Assembly (NCBI RefSeq): GCF_001544515.1
Contig: NZ_FCOL02000010.1
Location: forward strand, 62,001-126,000
From: Caballeronia terrestris
GTDB taxonomy: Bacteria > Pseudomonadota > Gammaproteobacteria > Burkholderiales > Burkholderiaceae
Direction of reading: 5' to 3'
DNA: 64,000 nt
Numbering within the stretch: position 1 is the first letter of the stretch; each line of letters starts with the position of its first letter. Shown here one piece after another: positions 18,045 through 27,590 of the stretch. A program made the translations under genes and the position numbers. A model generated the notes under the pieces. It was not told the origin of the DNA, did no database searches, and saw only the letters and a list, made by a program, of their open reading frames with translations.

Positions 18045-18906
18045 TCAGTAGGGCAGGAGGGCAAAGGCGTTGCCCTTGTCGCGGCTGTTACCGTCCCAGT
18101 TATGCGCGTGAGGGCTGCCGAATCCGTGATCATGATCGAAGTCGATATTGACCGCCGCGTTCCCTTTGCTGTCATAGAGCCGCATTTGCCCGCTTCCGGA
18201 CGGGTTCACGACCCAGGTATCGGCCGGGCCGCTGGTGCGCGGCAACCACCCAAACTGACTGTCCGCAGCTGGCAGGGGTGGCTTCTTCGCCATACTCGAA
18301 CGGTTGCGCATCGGTAAGCAGTGAGGGTACGACGCCCGGAGTGTCGGCATATTTGTCCTTCCAGCCCGCCGCCTCAAACATGGCGTCGAGCAGTGGCGAC
18401 GCGCTTGTCATGCGAACCATGAAGCCCGCGTTGATGTCGTCGAGCAGCGCCTCGGTCACTTCCCACGAGGGGCGCTCGGCGTTTATCCGTTCGAGCTGCG
18501 CGAGATACCGTTCTTTGAACGACATGTCCGACGCCGCTTCTTCCGCAGCGCCGAGCCATGGCGCCTTCCGTTGCGCCGGTGGTACGTAGCCGCCTGACGA
18601 GGGAATCTTTTCCTGAACCACGTACACCGCGCCTTGCCGCACGCTGCGAGCCAGTTCTTCGAGCGTGTCACGGGCGTTGCGAGCGCTATGCCACGGAAAG
18701 GCGTTGCCCAAGAATTTCTGCACTCGGGCGACCAACTCCGCGTTTCGCTCCCATATATCCAAGTGCGCCGCGTCAAACATTTTGCGGCCATTCTCGACCG
18801 CGTTCTGCCGTTCGTCGGCGCTCCACCAAGGCCAATTCACGTCGTAGTCAGGCCGCAGACGAAGCGTGTATCGATACCCTCGATATAAGATAAGTTCGGT
18901 CCCCAA
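18045..18906 (-). pseudogene. Polymorphic-toxin gene fragment, frameshifted
   Basis: Two overlapping frames on one strand look like halves of one protein. From 18906 the first runs GYRYTLRLRPDYDVNWPWW through to LLTDAQPFEYG, then soon loses sense. The second, ending at 18045, carries a compact tail: QMRLYDSKGNAAVNIDFDHD, then GFGSPHAHNWDG. Removing one C from the CCCC run (GGGG on the + strand, 18275-18278) joins them into a single frame of about 286 residues. The tail, with D-H-D-H and P-H-A-H, looks like the variable C-terminal domain of a secreted toxin; the toxin family is not assigned. The 5' end has only a TTG start, with a stop just before, and no trafficking domain, so the N-terminus is probably lost. 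An immunity-like gene follows. Confidence 0.55.
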
Positions 18907-19122
18907 TCATTGCGTTCTCTTATTGTGGAGGGACAAATCTCGCTCCCTTCGCGCGAAGGGCATCTCAATAAGCCGAACCAAGGCGTAGCGATGGAGCGAG
19001 CAGAGCGAGCAGAGAGAGAAATTCGGGACGTGCGTGCGGTCACACCCACGGCGGCGCTCTCAGCTTCTTGATGTCGGTAGCCATTAAAAGGAAGCGCGAT
19101 GGCGTGGCCGGGCAGAAAGCCG

Positions 19123-20592
19123 TCACATCAACACAATATCGTACTGTTCCTGACTCAAATTCGACTCCACCTGCAGCGAAACCGGCTTCCCGATGAAATC
19201 CATCAGCATCGCGAGATGCTGCGACTCTTCCTCAAGAAACAGATCAATCACCTGCTGCGACGCCACCACGCGAAACTCGCGCGGATTGAACTGCCGCGAT
19301 TCCCGCATGATCTCGCGCAGCACGTCGTAGCACACCGTGCGTGGCGTCTTCACCTGCCCCTTGCCCTCGCACACCGGACACGGTTCGCACAGCACATGCG
19401 CGAGCGATTCGCGCGTCCGCTTCCTCGTCATCTCGACGAGCCCGAGCTGCGAGAACCCATTGACGGTCACCCGCGTGCGATCCCGTGACAGCGCCTTCTT
19501 CAACTCGCCCAGCACCTGATCGCGATGCTCGACGTTCTCCATGTCGATGAAATCGATGATGATGATCCCGCCCAGATTGCGCAGCCGCAACTGCCGCGCG
19601 ATCGTATGCGCGGCTTCGAGATTGGTCTTGAAGATCGTATCGTCGAAATTGCGCGCCCCGACGTAGCCGCCCGTATTGACGTCGATGGTCGTCATCGCCT
19701 CGGTCTGGTCGATCATCAGATAGCCGCCCGACTTCAGGTCGACGCGCCGCGACAGCGCCCGTTGAATCTCCGCCTCGATGTTGTACAAATCGAAGAGCGG
19801 CCGCTCGCCCGTGTAGTGATGCACGCGCGAGGCCACCGCTGGCGTGAACTCGGCGGCGAAGTCGGCGAGCATCTGATACGTTTCGCGCGAATCGACCTGA
19901 ATGCGCGTGGTTTCATCGTTGACGAAATCGCGCAGCACGCGTTGCGCGAGGTTCAGGTCCTGATAGAGCAGCGTGGTCGGCGGCACGCGCTGCGCCTGAG
20001 CGACGATCGTCGCCCACGTCTTGCGCAGATACGCGACATCGGCGGCGAGTTCTTCGCTCGTCGCGTCCTCGGCGATCGTGCGCACGATGTAGCCGCCTTT
20101 CTCGTCGGCGGGCAGCACGGCGGTGAGCCGCGCGCGCACGGCTTCGCGCTCGGCCTCGCTCTCGATTTTCTGCGAAATCCCGATATGTGGTTCCTGCGGC
20201 AAATACACCAGCGTACGTCCGGCGATGCTCACCTGCGTGGACAGCCGCGCGCCCTTCGTGCCGATCGGGTCCTTCACGACCTGCACCATCAGCGACTGTC
20301 CTTCGAACACGATCTTCTCGATCGGCGTATGCGGCGTGTTCGAATGCGAGACGCCCGGAATGCGCGGATGCCAGATATCGGCGACATGGAGGAACGCGGC
20401 GCGCTCGAGGCCGATGTCGATGAACGCGGACTGCATGCCTGGCAACACGCGCACGACTTTGCCGAGATAGACATTGCCGACGCGTCCGCGCGACAGCGTG
20501 CGTTCAACGTGAAGCTCCTGCACGGCGACTTGCTGAACGAGTGCAACGCGGGTTTCCTGCGGTGTGACGTTGATCAGGATTTCTTCGTTCAT
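19123..20592 (-). CDS. rng: Ribonuclease G
   Basis: RNase G matures the 5' end of 16S rRNA and degrades some mRNAs. At 489 residues this is RNase G rather than the longer RNase E with its scaffold tail. It starts MNEEILINVTPQETRVAL, the family's usual opening. An S1-like domain (GRVGNVYLGKVVRVLPGMQS) covers about 36-130. The catalytic aspartates lie in TIDVNTG and IIIIDFIDMENVEHR, about 300-350. The zinc-link pair is CEPCPVCEGKGQ. It is last in the minus-strand run, 8 bases after maf, and the order hemF-nadD-rsfS-rlmH-maf-rng is a familiar beta-proteobacterial operon. No clear terminator follows. Confidence 0.96.
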   Translation of the reverse strand: MNEEILINVTPQETRVALVQQVAVQELHVERTLSRGRVGNVYLGKVVRVLPGMQSAFIDIGLERAAFLHVADIWHPRIPGVSHSNTPHTPIEKIVFEGQSLMVQVVKDPIGTKGARLSTQVSIAGRTLVYLPQEPHIGISQKIESEAEREAVRARLTAVLPADEKGGYIVRTIAEDATSEELAADVAYLRKTWATIVAQAQRVPPTTLLYQDLNLAQRVLRDFVNDETTRIQVDSRETYQMLADFAAEFTPAVASRVHHYTGERPLFDLYNIEAEIQRALSRRVDLKSGGYLMIDQTEAMTTIDVNTGGYVGARNFDDTIFKTNLEAAHTIARQLRLRNLGGIIIIDFIDMENVEHRDQVLGELKKALSRDRTRVTVNGFSQLGLVEMTRKRTRESLAHVLCEPCPVCEGKGQVKTPRTVCYDVLREIMRESRQFNPREFRVVASQQVIDLFLEEESQHLAMLMDFIGKPVSLQVESNLSQEQYDIVLM

Positions 20593-20600
20593 GGCCTGTT

Positions 20601-21227
20601 TTAGAAGTCGACGCGCGCCACGCGCAAGAGTGCTGCGGTTTCGAAAAGGGGCAGACCCATGATACCCGAATAGGACCCCTCGATCCGCTCGATGAACTCA
20701 GCCGCCCGTCCCTGGATGCCGTATGCGCCGGCCTTGCCGAGCGGCTCGCCGGTCGCGGCGTAACGCTGCAACGCAGCACGATCGATGGCACCGAAGCGTA
20801 CTTTAGAGCGCGAGAGCGCGGGTGGCAGCAGCGCGCCTTCCGCATCGACGACGGCGAGCGCCGTCAGCACTTCATGCTCGCGCGCGACAAGGCGTTCGAG
20901 CATCGCGATGGCTTCGGCAGCATCGGCGGGCTTGCCCATGATGGCGCCATCGACGGTGACGGTGGTATCGGCGACGAGGATCGGTGCGGCTGCGTGATGA
21001 CCGCTTACGCGTCGCGCGTGCGCGGCCTCGGCCTTCAACGCGCAGACGCGCAGCACGTATGCATCGGGCGCTTCGCCGGGAAGCTCGGCTTCGAGCGCTT
21101 CGGCATCTTCGCCCGGACGCGGCAGCAGCAACTCGAAGCGCACGCCGAGCTGTTGCAACAGATCCTGCCTTCGCGGGCTTTGCGACGCGAGATACACGAA
21201 GGGATGAAGCGGCGAAGAAGTCGTCAT
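20601..21227 (-). CDS. maf: Maf-family nucleoside triphosphate pyrophosphatase
   Basis: Maf proteins hydrolyse non-canonical or excess NTPs to monophosphates; the YhdE subgroup acts on dTTP and UTP. This protein has 208 residues. [17 protein letters not shown] near residue 12 is the substrate-binding loop S-x-[22 protein letters not shown] near residue 82 contains the conserved D-T of the active site. [20 protein letters not shown] near residue 165 is the third family box. These match the YhdE rather than the YceF subgroup (Q-G in YGIQG). It lies between rlmH and rng, all on one strand, with 72 and 8 base gaps. Confidence 0.93.
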   Translation of the reverse strand: MTTSSPLHPFVYLASQSPRRQDLLQQLGVRFELLLPRPGEDAEALEAELPGEAPDAYVLRVCALKAEAAHARRVSGHHAAAPILVADTTVTVDGAIMGKPADAAEAIAMLERLVAREHEVLTALAVVDAEGALLPPALSRSKVRFGAIDRAALQRYAATGEPLGKAGAYGIQGRAAEFIERIEGSYSGIMGLPLFETAALLRVARVDF

Positions 21228-21299
21228 GGGAAAGCGGGTCTCGGAAGGGAGGCGCGAGGACCGCTTTCGACGGGAGAAGGTCGGGTCTCTGGCGTGATC

Positions 21300-21770
21300 T
21301 CAGGCGCGATGATAGGGATGATTCTGCGTGATGCTCCACGCGCGGTAAAGCTGTTCGGCGAGCAGCACGCGGACCATACCGTGCGGCAGCGTCAGGCTCG
21401 ACACGCGCAGCAGCACTTCGGCACGCGCCTTGACGCTGGGATCGAGCCCGTCGGCGCCGCCGATCACGAACGCGACGTCGCGTCCGTCCTGCTGCCAGCC
21501 GGGCAGGGCGCCCGCGAGCTGCATCGTGGTCCAGTCGCGGCCGCGTTCGTCGAGCGCGATCACGCGCGCGTTCTTCGGCAGCGCCGCTTCGATGCGTTGC
21601 CGCTCGGCCGCCATCACGCTCTCGGCGTTGCGCCCCGACGAGCGCTGCTCCGGCTTGATCTCGCGCAGTTCGATGCGCAGTTCCGGCGGCATGCGCTTCG
21701 CGTATTCGTCGAAGCCGCTCGTGATCCAGTCGGGCATCTTGTGTCCGACCGCGAGGATATGCAATTTCAT
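21300..21770 (-). CDS. rlmH: 23S rRNA pseudouridine(1915) N3-methyltransferase
   Basis: RlmH methylates pseudouridine 1915 in helix 69 of 23S rRNA, in assembled 70S ribosomes, using S-adenosylmethionine. At 156 residues it has the exact family size and the SPOUT knot signatures: [17 protein letters not shown] near residues 101-117 and the C-terminal [20 protein letters not shown] ending NHPYHRA. The start at 21770 ([15 protein letters not shown]) matches the family; a longer in-frame extension upstream is arginine-rich noise overlapping rsfS. It lies 25 bases after rsfS, so a ribosome silencing factor and a ribosome methylase are co-expressed. Confidence 0.96.
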   Translation of the reverse strand: MKLHILAVGHKMPDWITSGFDEYAKRMPPELRIELREIKPEQRSSGRNAESVMAAERQRIEAALPKNARVIALDERGRDWTTMQLAGALPGWQQDGRDVAFVIGGADGLDPSVKARAEVLLRVSSLTLPHGMVRVLLAEQLYRAWSITQNHPYHRA

Positions 21771-21795
21771 GACGCGCGCCGCGTGAAGCCGCGGC

Positions 21796-22239
21796 TTAGC
21801 GGCGCGTCGTCTTGCGGGCCGGCCTGGCGGCGGGTGCGTCGTCCTCGTCGTCTTCCAGCGGCTCGCTCGCGCGTGCGCCGCCGAACGTGTTCTGGGTCTG
21901 CAGCTTGACGCGCACCGGCTTGTCGCCCCACACCTCTTCGAGGTTGTAGTACTGGCGCAGCGCGGGTTGCAGGATGTGCACGACGGCGTCGCCGCAATCG
22001 ACCAGCACCCATTCGCCGACCTCTTCACCCTCGGTGCTCACGACGTCGCCGCCCTGTTCCTTGACCTTCTCGCGCACGCTGTTCGCGAGTGCCTTGGTCT
22101 GCCGGTTCGAGGTGCCGCTCGCGACGATCACACGGTCGAAGAGGGCGGTCAGGTGCGTCGTGTTGAACACCTTGATGTCCTGCGCCTTGACGTCTTCGAG
22201 ACCGTCGATGATCGCGCGTTGAAGTTTTTGAATTTCCAT
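21796..22239 (-). CDS. rsfS: Ribosomal silencing factor RsfS
   Basis: RsfS binds L14 (uL14) on the 50S subunit and blocks joining with 30S in stationary phase. The core is about 110 residues: [20 protein letters not shown], then [20 protein letters not shown], then [18 protein letters not shown], all standard. The start at 22239 (MEIQKLQ) is preferred over an in-frame start 14 codons upstream inside nadD. A C-terminal tail of about 35 residues ([19 protein letters not shown]) is acidic then basic and looks disordered. It begins 2 bases after the nadD stop. Confidence 0.95.
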   Translation of the reverse strand: MEIQKLQRAIIDGLEDVKAQDIKVFNTTHLTALFDRVIVASGTSNRQTKALANSVREKVKEQGGDVVSTEGEEVGEWVLVDCGDAVVHILQPALRQYYNLEEVWGDKPVRVKLQTQNTFGGARASEPLEDDEDDAPAARPARKTTRR

Positions 22240-22241
22240 AG

Positions 22242-23000
22242 TTACCGTTGATACAGATGATGTTGAACAATATAGTCCCACACGGTGGGCGGGACCTGGC
22301 TTCTCGCGTCAGGGTGGCCCGCCGGGTGGGACTGGAGTGAGGAGCGGCTCATCGCGCGCACGGCTTCGCGGATGGCGGTCGCCGAGACTTCCACCGCGAG
22401 CGTCTCGTCGATCAGGAAACCGCCGTGCGGCGTCGACTGCAACACGGACGGCGGCGCACGGCGCGCAGCGACTTCGGCCGCGACCGCTCCCGGTACGGTC
22501 GATACATCGAAGCCGGGCCGCGTTTCCACGCAGACGTGCGCGAAGTCGAAGAGGCGTTTCCAGTCGTGCCAGGAATCGAGATGCACGAGCTGGTCGGCGC
22601 CGATCAGAAGCGCGAGCGATGCATCCGCGCCTTCGCGCTCGCGCCAGCTCGCGAGCGTATCGATGGTGTAGGTCGGGCCGTCGCGCTCGACTTCATCGGT
22701 GGCGACGATCACCTCGACGCCCTCGAAGCGCATCGACGCCGCCGCGGCGCGCGTCATCGCGAGCCGGTGCTGCGGCGCCGAGACGTCCTTTTTTTGCCAC
22801 GGCTGGCCGGCTGGCAGAAGCACGAGTTCGGTCAGTTGCAGCAAGTCGACGAAACGCGCCGCGAGCGCGAGGTGTCCGTCGTGGATCGGGTCGAACGTGC
22901 CGCCGAGCAGGCCGACGCGTCGCGCAGAAAGTCGATTCGGATTCAGTGGTCGATCCTTTGTCCGGTGAGCGCCTCGAAACACGAGCCGCACGAGCGCCAC
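22242..23000 (-). CDS. nadD: Nicotinate-mononucleotide adenylyltransferase
   Basis: NadD makes nicotinic acid adenine dinucleotide in NAD synthesis. [20 protein letters not shown] carries the nucleotidyltransferase G-T-F-D-P-x-H-x-G-H motif, [20 protein letters not shown] the substrate region, and [11 protein letters not shown] the I-S/T-x-x-x-I-R box. The gene can only start at the GTG at 23000 if a standard codon is needed (252 residues); this leaves about 28 residues before the first strand, somewhat more than usual, so the true start is uncertain. It begins 7 bases after the hemF stop and ends 2 bases before rsfS. Confidence 0.94.
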   Translation of the reverse strand: MALVRLVFRGAHRTKDRPLNPNRLSARRVGLLGGTFDPIHDGHLALAARFVDLLQLTELVLLPAGQPWQKKDVSAPQHRLAMTRAAAASMRFEGVEVIVATDEVERDGPTYTIDTLASWREREGADASLALLIGADQLVHLDSWHDWKRLFDFAHVCVETRPGFDVSTVPGAVAAEVAARRAPPSVLQSTPHGGFLIDETLAVEVSATAIREAVRAMSRSSLQSHPAGHPDARSQVPPTVWDYIVQHHLYQR

Positions 23001-23007
23001 GAGCGCA

Positions 23008-23931
23008 TTACACCCAATCCCGCGGCACGAGGAAATCGGTATAAAGCCGCGCTTCCGGCGTGCCCGGCTCCGGCTGCCAGTTGTAGCGCCAGTTCGCGAC
23101 GGGCGGCATCGACATCAGGATCGATTCGGTGCGTCCCCCGCTTTGCAGCCCGAAATGCGTGCCGCGATCGAAAACCAGGTTGAATTCGACATAACGGCCA
23201 CGCCGGTACGCCTGGAAGTCGCGCTCCGCTTCAGTGTACGGCGTGTCGCGGCGGCGCTCGATGATCGGCAGATACGCCTTCAGAAACGCGTCGCCGACGC
23301 TTTTCATCATCGCGAATGAGCGCTCGAAGCCGGGCTCCGAATAATCGTCGAAAAAAATCCCGCCGATGCCGCGCCGTTCGTCGCGGTGCTTCAGATAGAA
23401 ATATTCGTCGCACCACGTCTTGAAGCGGGGGTACAGATCGGCGCCGAACGGTTCCAGCGCGTCGCGGCAGACGCGGTGGAATTGTCGCGCGTCTTCCTCG
23501 TAGCCGTAGCAGGGCGTTAGATCCATGCCGCCGCCGAACCAGAAGAGCGGCGCTTCGCCTTCCTTCGTCGCCATTAAAAGGCGCACGTTCATGTGCACTG
23601 TCGGGCAGTGCGGATTGCGCGGATGCATTACGAGCGAGACCCCAAGCGCCTCGAAGCCGCGCCCGGCCAACTGCGGCCGCGCGGCGCTCGCGGACGGCGG
23701 CAGCGCATCGCCCGCCACGTCCGAGAAGCCGATGCCGCCGCGCTCGAAAAACGCGCCGCTTTCGAGAATCCGCGTGCAACCGCCGCCGCGCAGGCGTTCC
23801 TCGGGGCCGCGCTGCCAGAGGTCGGTGGCGAACGCGGCGCCGTCGAAGGCGCCGAGCGTCGAGGCGATCTGCGCCTGCAGGCCGGTGAGGTAAGTGCGGA
23901 CAGCTTGTACGTCGGGGGTCGTGTCGGTCAT
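23008..23931 (-). CDS. hemF: Oxygen-dependent coproporphyrinogen III oxidase
   Basis: HemF converts coproporphyrinogen III to protoporphyrinogen IX with oxygen, in heme synthesis. At 307 residues it is full length. Family marks are [19 protein letters not shown], the active-site stretch [19 protein letters not shown], the segment [28 protein letters not shown], and the C-terminal [20 protein letters not shown]. It is the first gene of the hemF-nadD-rsfS-rlmH-maf-rng run, with a terminator between it and purD, so its promoter should lie in 23932-23980; no good box is visible there. Confidence 0.97.
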   Translation of the reverse strand: MTDTTPDVQAVRTYLTGLQAQIASTLGAFDGAAFATDLWQRGPEERLRGGGCTRILESGAFFERGGIGFSDVAGDALPPSASAARPQLAGRGFEALGVSLVMHPRNPHCPTVHMNVRLLMATKEGEAPLFWFGGGMDLTPCYGYEEDARQFHRVCRDALEPFGADLYPRFKTWCDEYFYLKHRDERRGIGGIFFDDYSEPGFERSFAMMKSVGDAFLKAYLPIIERRRDTPYTEAERDFQAYRRGRYVEFNLVFDRGTHFGLQSGGRTESILMSMPPVANWRYNWQPEPGTPEARLYTDFLVPRDWV

Positions 23932-23979
23932 CGTTGCTGTATTGCGTGATACGGGCGCACGGTTTTAAAGCGTTCCCTT

Positions 23980-24015
23980 AAAAACGCGCTGCCGGACGCG
24001 AAGGTCCGGCAGCGC
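23980..24015 (-). terminator. Rho-independent terminator of purD
   Basis: GCGCTGCCGGA (23986-23996) pairs perfectly with TCCGGCAGCGC (24005-24015) around an 8-base loop, and on the minus strand the stem is followed by GTTTTTAAGG. It begins 27 bases after the purD stop. Confidence 0.8.
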
Positions 24016-24041
24016 GAGTGAAGCCTCATTCACCGGTCCGT

Positions 24042-25331
24042 TCAGCCGTGGCGATCGGCCTGCTTGCGGTTTACCGCGCGATGGCCGATGTCGCGGCGAT
24101 ACTGCATGCCGTCGAAGGAAATCTGGTTCACTGTATCGTAGACCACGGATTGGGCGCCGCGCACCGAATCCGACAATCCGACGACACACAGCACCCGTCC
24201 GCCGTTGGTCGTCAGTTTGCCGTCCGCGAGCGTCGTGCCCGCGTGGAATGTCACGGCGTTGGCGGTTTCGGCCGGAATGCCGCTGATGCGGTCGCCTTTG
24301 CGCGGCGTCTCCGGGTAATGGTGCGCGGCGATCACGACGCCGAGCGCCGTACGACGGTCCCATTCGAGCTCCGCGCCGTCGAGCGTCCCGGCGATCGCCA
24401 GTTCGACCACTTTCGAGAAATCGCCCTTCAGACGCGCCATGATCGGCTGCGTCTCCGGGTCACCCATGCGGCAGTTAAATTCGAGCGTCTTCGGGTTGCC
24501 GTGCGCGTCGATCATCAGGCCGGCGTAGAGGAAACCGGTATAGCGGATGCCTTCGCTTTCCATGCCGCGCACCGTCGGCAGGATGATTTCGCGCATCACG
24601 CGCGCGTGCAGTTGTGGCGTGACGATCGGCGCGGGCGAGTACGCGCCCATGCCGCCGGTGTTCGGGCCGCGGTCGCCGTCGAGCAGGCGCTTGTGGTCCT
24701 GGCTCGACGCCAGCGCCAGCACGTGCTTGCCGTCGACCATCACGATGAAGCTCGCTTCCTCGCCTTCCAGGAATTCCTCGATCACGACGCGCGCGCCGGC
24801 GTCGCCGAGCTTGTTGTCGGCGAGCATCGAATCGACGGCCGCGTGCGCTTCTTCAAGCGACGTCGCGACGACCACGCCCTTGCCGGCCGCGAGCCCGTCG
24901 GCCTTGATGACGATCGGCGCGCCTTTCGCGTCGAGATACGCGTGGGCGGCGGCGGCATCGGTGAAGGTTTCGTACTCGGCGGTCGGGATATGGTGGCGCT
25001 TCATGAACGCCTTCGCGAAATCCTTCGAGCTTTCGAGCTGCGCGGCTTCCTTCGTCGGCCCGAAAATCTTGAGGCCACGCGAGCGGAACAGGTTCACGAT
25101 GCCCGCCGCGAGCGGCGCTTCGGGGCCGACGACCGTCAGCGACACGTGCTCGGCCTCGACGAAATCGGCGAGAGCGGCCGGATCGGTGATGTCGATGTTG
25201 CGCAGGCGCTCGTCCTGCGCGGTGCCGCCGTTGCCGGGCGCCACGTAGACGATCTGGACGCGCGGCGACTGCGCGAGCTTCCAGGCGAGAGCATGTTCGC
25301 GACCGCCGGAACCGACGACGAGTAACTTCAT
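24042..25331 (-). CDS. purD: Phosphoribosylamine-glycine ligase
   Basis: PurD joins glycine to 5-phosphoribosylamine with ATP, the second step of purine synthesis. From the ATG at 25331 the product is 429 residues, the normal size. An in-frame extension of 42 codons upstream has no family resemblance. KLLVVGSGGREHALAWKLAQ is the N-terminal domain start. The ATP-grasp domain contains APIVIKADGLAAGKGVVVAT and VVIEEFLEGEEASFIVMVDG. TGFLYAGLMIDAHG, then EFNCRMGDPETQ, is the conserved catalytic end. It lies 214 bases after yebC and ends at a strong terminator. Confidence 0.97.
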   Translation of the reverse strand: MKLLVVGSGGREHALAWKLAQSPRVQIVYVAPGNGGTAQDERLRNIDITDPAALADFVEAEHVSLTVVGPEAPLAAGIVNLFRSRGLKIFGPTKEAAQLESSKDFAKAFMKRHHIPTAEYETFTDAAAAHAYLDAKGAPIVIKADGLAAGKGVVVATSLEEAHAAVDSMLADNKLGDAGARVVIEEFLEGEEASFIVMVDGKHVLALASSQDHKRLLDGDRGPNTGGMGAYSPAPIVTPQLHARVMREIILPTVRGMESEGIRYTGFLYAGLMIDAHGNPKTLEFNCRMGDPETQPIMARLKGDFSKVVELAIAGTLDGAELEWDRRTALGVVIAAHHYPETPRKGDRISGIPAETANAVTFHAGTTLADGKLTTNGGRVLCVVGLSDSVRGAQSVVYDTVNQISFDGMQYRRDIGHRAVNRKQADRHG

Positions 25332-25545
25332 TTGAATCCCCGAAATACTTAAAAAGCCAGTGGCGGCGTCGCGCGAGTCGACGGTGCGGGTTGCTGTCGT
25401 TGGTGCTGGAACAAGGTCAATTGAGAAGGGCGCTCGCGCGAGTGTCTGCGGCGTCACGCACTTTGCGGCAACAATTTCCGTCTCACGCTATCCGCGTCAG
25501 TTCGAACTAAAGCGAAACCCGTTCCATGCGCGCGCCTGAGCGCCA

Positions 25546-26274
25546 TTACGCGTCGTTGATCGCCGCGTTTGTAAAGACTTCCTGCACGTCGTCGAGATTT
25601 TCGAGCGCATCGAGCAGTTTTTGCATTTTCGCCGCCTCGTCGCCGCTGAATTCGACTTCCGTTTGCGGCTTCATAGTGACTTCGGCGAGTTCCGCCTTGA
25701 AGCCGGCGCCTTCCAGCGCGCTCTTCACTTTCGGGAAATCGTTCGCCGGGCAGATCACCTCGATGCTGCCGTCCTCGTTCGTCACGACGTCGTCCGCGCC
25801 CGCCTCAAGCGCCGCGTCCATCAGCTTGTCTTCCGGCGTGCCGGGCGCGAACAGGAACAGGCCGACGTGATCGAACATGAACGACACCGAGCCGTCCGTG
25901 CCCATGTTGCCGCCGAACTTCGAGAACGCGTGCCGCACTTCCGCCACCGTGCGCGTGCGGTTGTCCGTCATCGTGTCGACGATGATCGCCGCGCCGCCGA
26001 TGCCGTAGCCTTCGTAGCGGATTTCCTCGTAGTTCGCGCCGTCTACGCCGCCCGTGCCGCGCTGGATCGCGCGGTTGATGTTGTCCTTGGGCATGTTGGC
26101 GTCGTACGCCTTGTCGACGGCGAGCCGCAGGCGCGGGTTCGTGTCGGCGTCGCCGCCGCCCATGCGGGCCGCGACCTGGATTTCCTTGATGAGACGCGTC
26201 CAGACCTTGCCGCGCTTCGCATCGGCCGCTGCTTTCTTATGCTTGATGTTGGCCCATTTCGAATGACCCGCCAT
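25546..26274 (-). CDS. yebC: YebC/PmpR-family protein
   Basis: This 242-residue member of the YebC/TACO1 family opens with [20 protein letters not shown]. The three-domain layout is visible: basic N-terminal helices, then [21 protein letters not shown] near residue 68 and [20 protein letters not shown] near residue 105. Members were described as DNA-binding transcription regulators (PmpR) and more recently as ribosome-associated factors that help translation of difficult motifs, so the precise role here is open. It stands alone, upstream of purD and downstream of upp, with a 376-base gap before it. Confidence 0.93.
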   Translation of the reverse strand: MAGHSKWANIKHKKAAADAKRGKVWTRLIKEIQVAARMGGGDADTNPRLRLAVDKAYDANMPKDNINRAIQRGTGGVDGANYEEIRYEGYGIGGAAIIVDTMTDNRTRTVAEVRHAFSKFGGNMGTDGSVSFMFDHVGLFLFAPGTPEDKLMDAALEAGADDVVTNEDGSIEVICPANDFPKVKSALEGAGFKAELAEVTMKPQTEVEFSGDEAAKMQKLLDALENLDDVQEVFTNAAINDA

Positions 26275-26650
26275 TACCTTTCTCCGTCCCGCGCGCAGGG
26301 TCGATGAACCGCGCGCCTTGTTTCAATGTGTCCGCCCGGCTTAAGCGACCGGCTTGCGACCGGCTTGGGAGAGCGTCGATCGATGCGTGCTTTTTTGCCT
26401 GGGTTTTGCCCGCTCTTGCATCGGCGGTGCTGCGTCCCGCTTGGGCTGCGGCGTTTTCCGCAGGATCGATGCCTGCGCTGCATGCCTGCGGCCGCGAGTT
26501 TGAGCAAAACGAAATTTTATCACGGCGCCCGATGCCATCAGGCGCCGCCAGCCGCGAAAAACGGCCGCAGACAATCGGAAAACGCCGGAAAGAGGGGTTT
26601 TCGCGGGACGTTTGGGAATCGTCCCGCATGCGGATGAGCTTCGGCCAGCC
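26275..26650 (-). promoter_or_regulatory. 376-base gap: yebC upstream region and upp 3' region
   Basis: No gene can be supported here. On the minus strand TAAAAT (26514-26519) could be a -10 for yebC, giving a leader of about 230 bases, but no good -35 accompanies it. GACCGGCTTG occurs twice in tandem near 26347-26367. A hairpin near 26603-26627 follows upp. Confidence 0.35.
26603..26627 (-). terminator. Hairpin downstream of upp, possible terminator
   Basis: GCGGGACG (26603-26610) pairs with CGTCCCGC (26620-26627), 24 bases after the upp stop. On the minus strand it is followed by GAAAACCCC, without a real U-run, so termination is uncertain. Confidence 0.35.
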
Positions 26651-27304
26651 TCAGTTGCGGGTGCCGAACAGCCGGTCGCCGGCGTCGCCCAAGCCGGGCA
26701 CGATATAAGCATGGTCGTTCAGGTGCGAATCCAGCGACGCCACGTACAGCTTCACGTCCGGGTGCGCATCGGAAAAAACTTTCACGCCTTCGGGCGCCGC
26801 GACCAGCGCCACGAAGATGATGTTTTCGCCGTGCACCTTGCGCCGCTTCATCACGTCGACGGCGTGCACCGCCGAATAGCCCGTCGCGACCATCGGATCG
26901 CACAGGATGAAGACGCGCTCCTCCAGGTCTGGCGGCAGGCGCACGAGATACTCGACCGGGCGATGATCGTCGTCGCGATACACGCCGATGTGGCCGACCC
27001 GCGCCGACGGCACGAGATCGAGCAGCCCGTCCGACATGCCTATGCCCGCGCGCAGCACCGGCACGATCGCGAGCTTCTTGCCGGCGATCACGGGCGCGTC
27101 GATCTCGACGAGCGGCGTTTCCACGCGCTTGGTCGTGAGCGGCAGGTTGCGGGTGATTTCATAGCCCATCAGCAGCGTGATTTCGCGCAGGAGCTCGCGG
27201 AACGTGCGCGTGGACGTGTCCTTGTCGCGCATGTGGGTGAGCTTGTGCTGGATCAGCGGGTGATCGAGGATGAAGAGATTCGGAAAACGGCTGTCCTGTT
27301 TCAT
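26651..27304 (-). CDS. upp: Uracil phosphoribosyltransferase
   Basis: Upp salvages uracil to UMP with PRPP. From the ATG at 27304 ([20 protein letters not shown]) the product is 217 residues. Family marks are [40 protein letters not shown], the PRPP loop [19 protein letters not shown], and the uracil-binding C-terminus [18 protein letters not shown] longer frame upstream would add 31 residues rich in arginine and serine and is not favoured. It is divergent from the SDR gene across 286 bases. Confidence 0.97.
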   Translation of the reverse strand: MKQDSRFPNLFILDHPLIQHKLTHMRDKDTSTRTFRELLREITLLMGYEITRNLPLTTKRVETPLVEIDAPVIAGKKLAIVPVLRAGIGMSDGLLDLVPSARVGHIGVYRDDDHRPVEYLVRLPPDLEERVFILCDPMVATGYSAVHAVDVMKRRKVHGENIIFVALVAAPEGVKVFSDAHPDVKLYVASLDSHLNDHAYIVPGLGDAGDRLFGTRN

Positions 27305-27590
27305 GGGATTCGCGCGCGAGGCGCTGCTGGAAGTGAGGTTCGGCCGACGGCGCTCGTGCCTTGCTATGCCGTGATGCTGTCGACGCCTGGAGCGCACATG
27401 CGCCGCGCTTTAGGCGATCTCGCCAGTTTACCGAATTTGGGATGGACCATCGCCAAGATTCGACGGACGGCGGTCAGGGCGTCGAGGATGCGTCCAACGT
27501 CCGCGCCCCGATTCTTCTAGAATTGCGCGAACGGGTCCGTCCCGGCATCGACAGCGGCATCTCGTCACAAGTCAACCGAAAGGAGCAACG

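Noticed and set aside
18960..19020. GAGCGAGCAGA direct repeats
   Set aside because: Two or three short imperfect copies in low-complexity purine-rich DNA; no sign of a mobile element or regulatory array.
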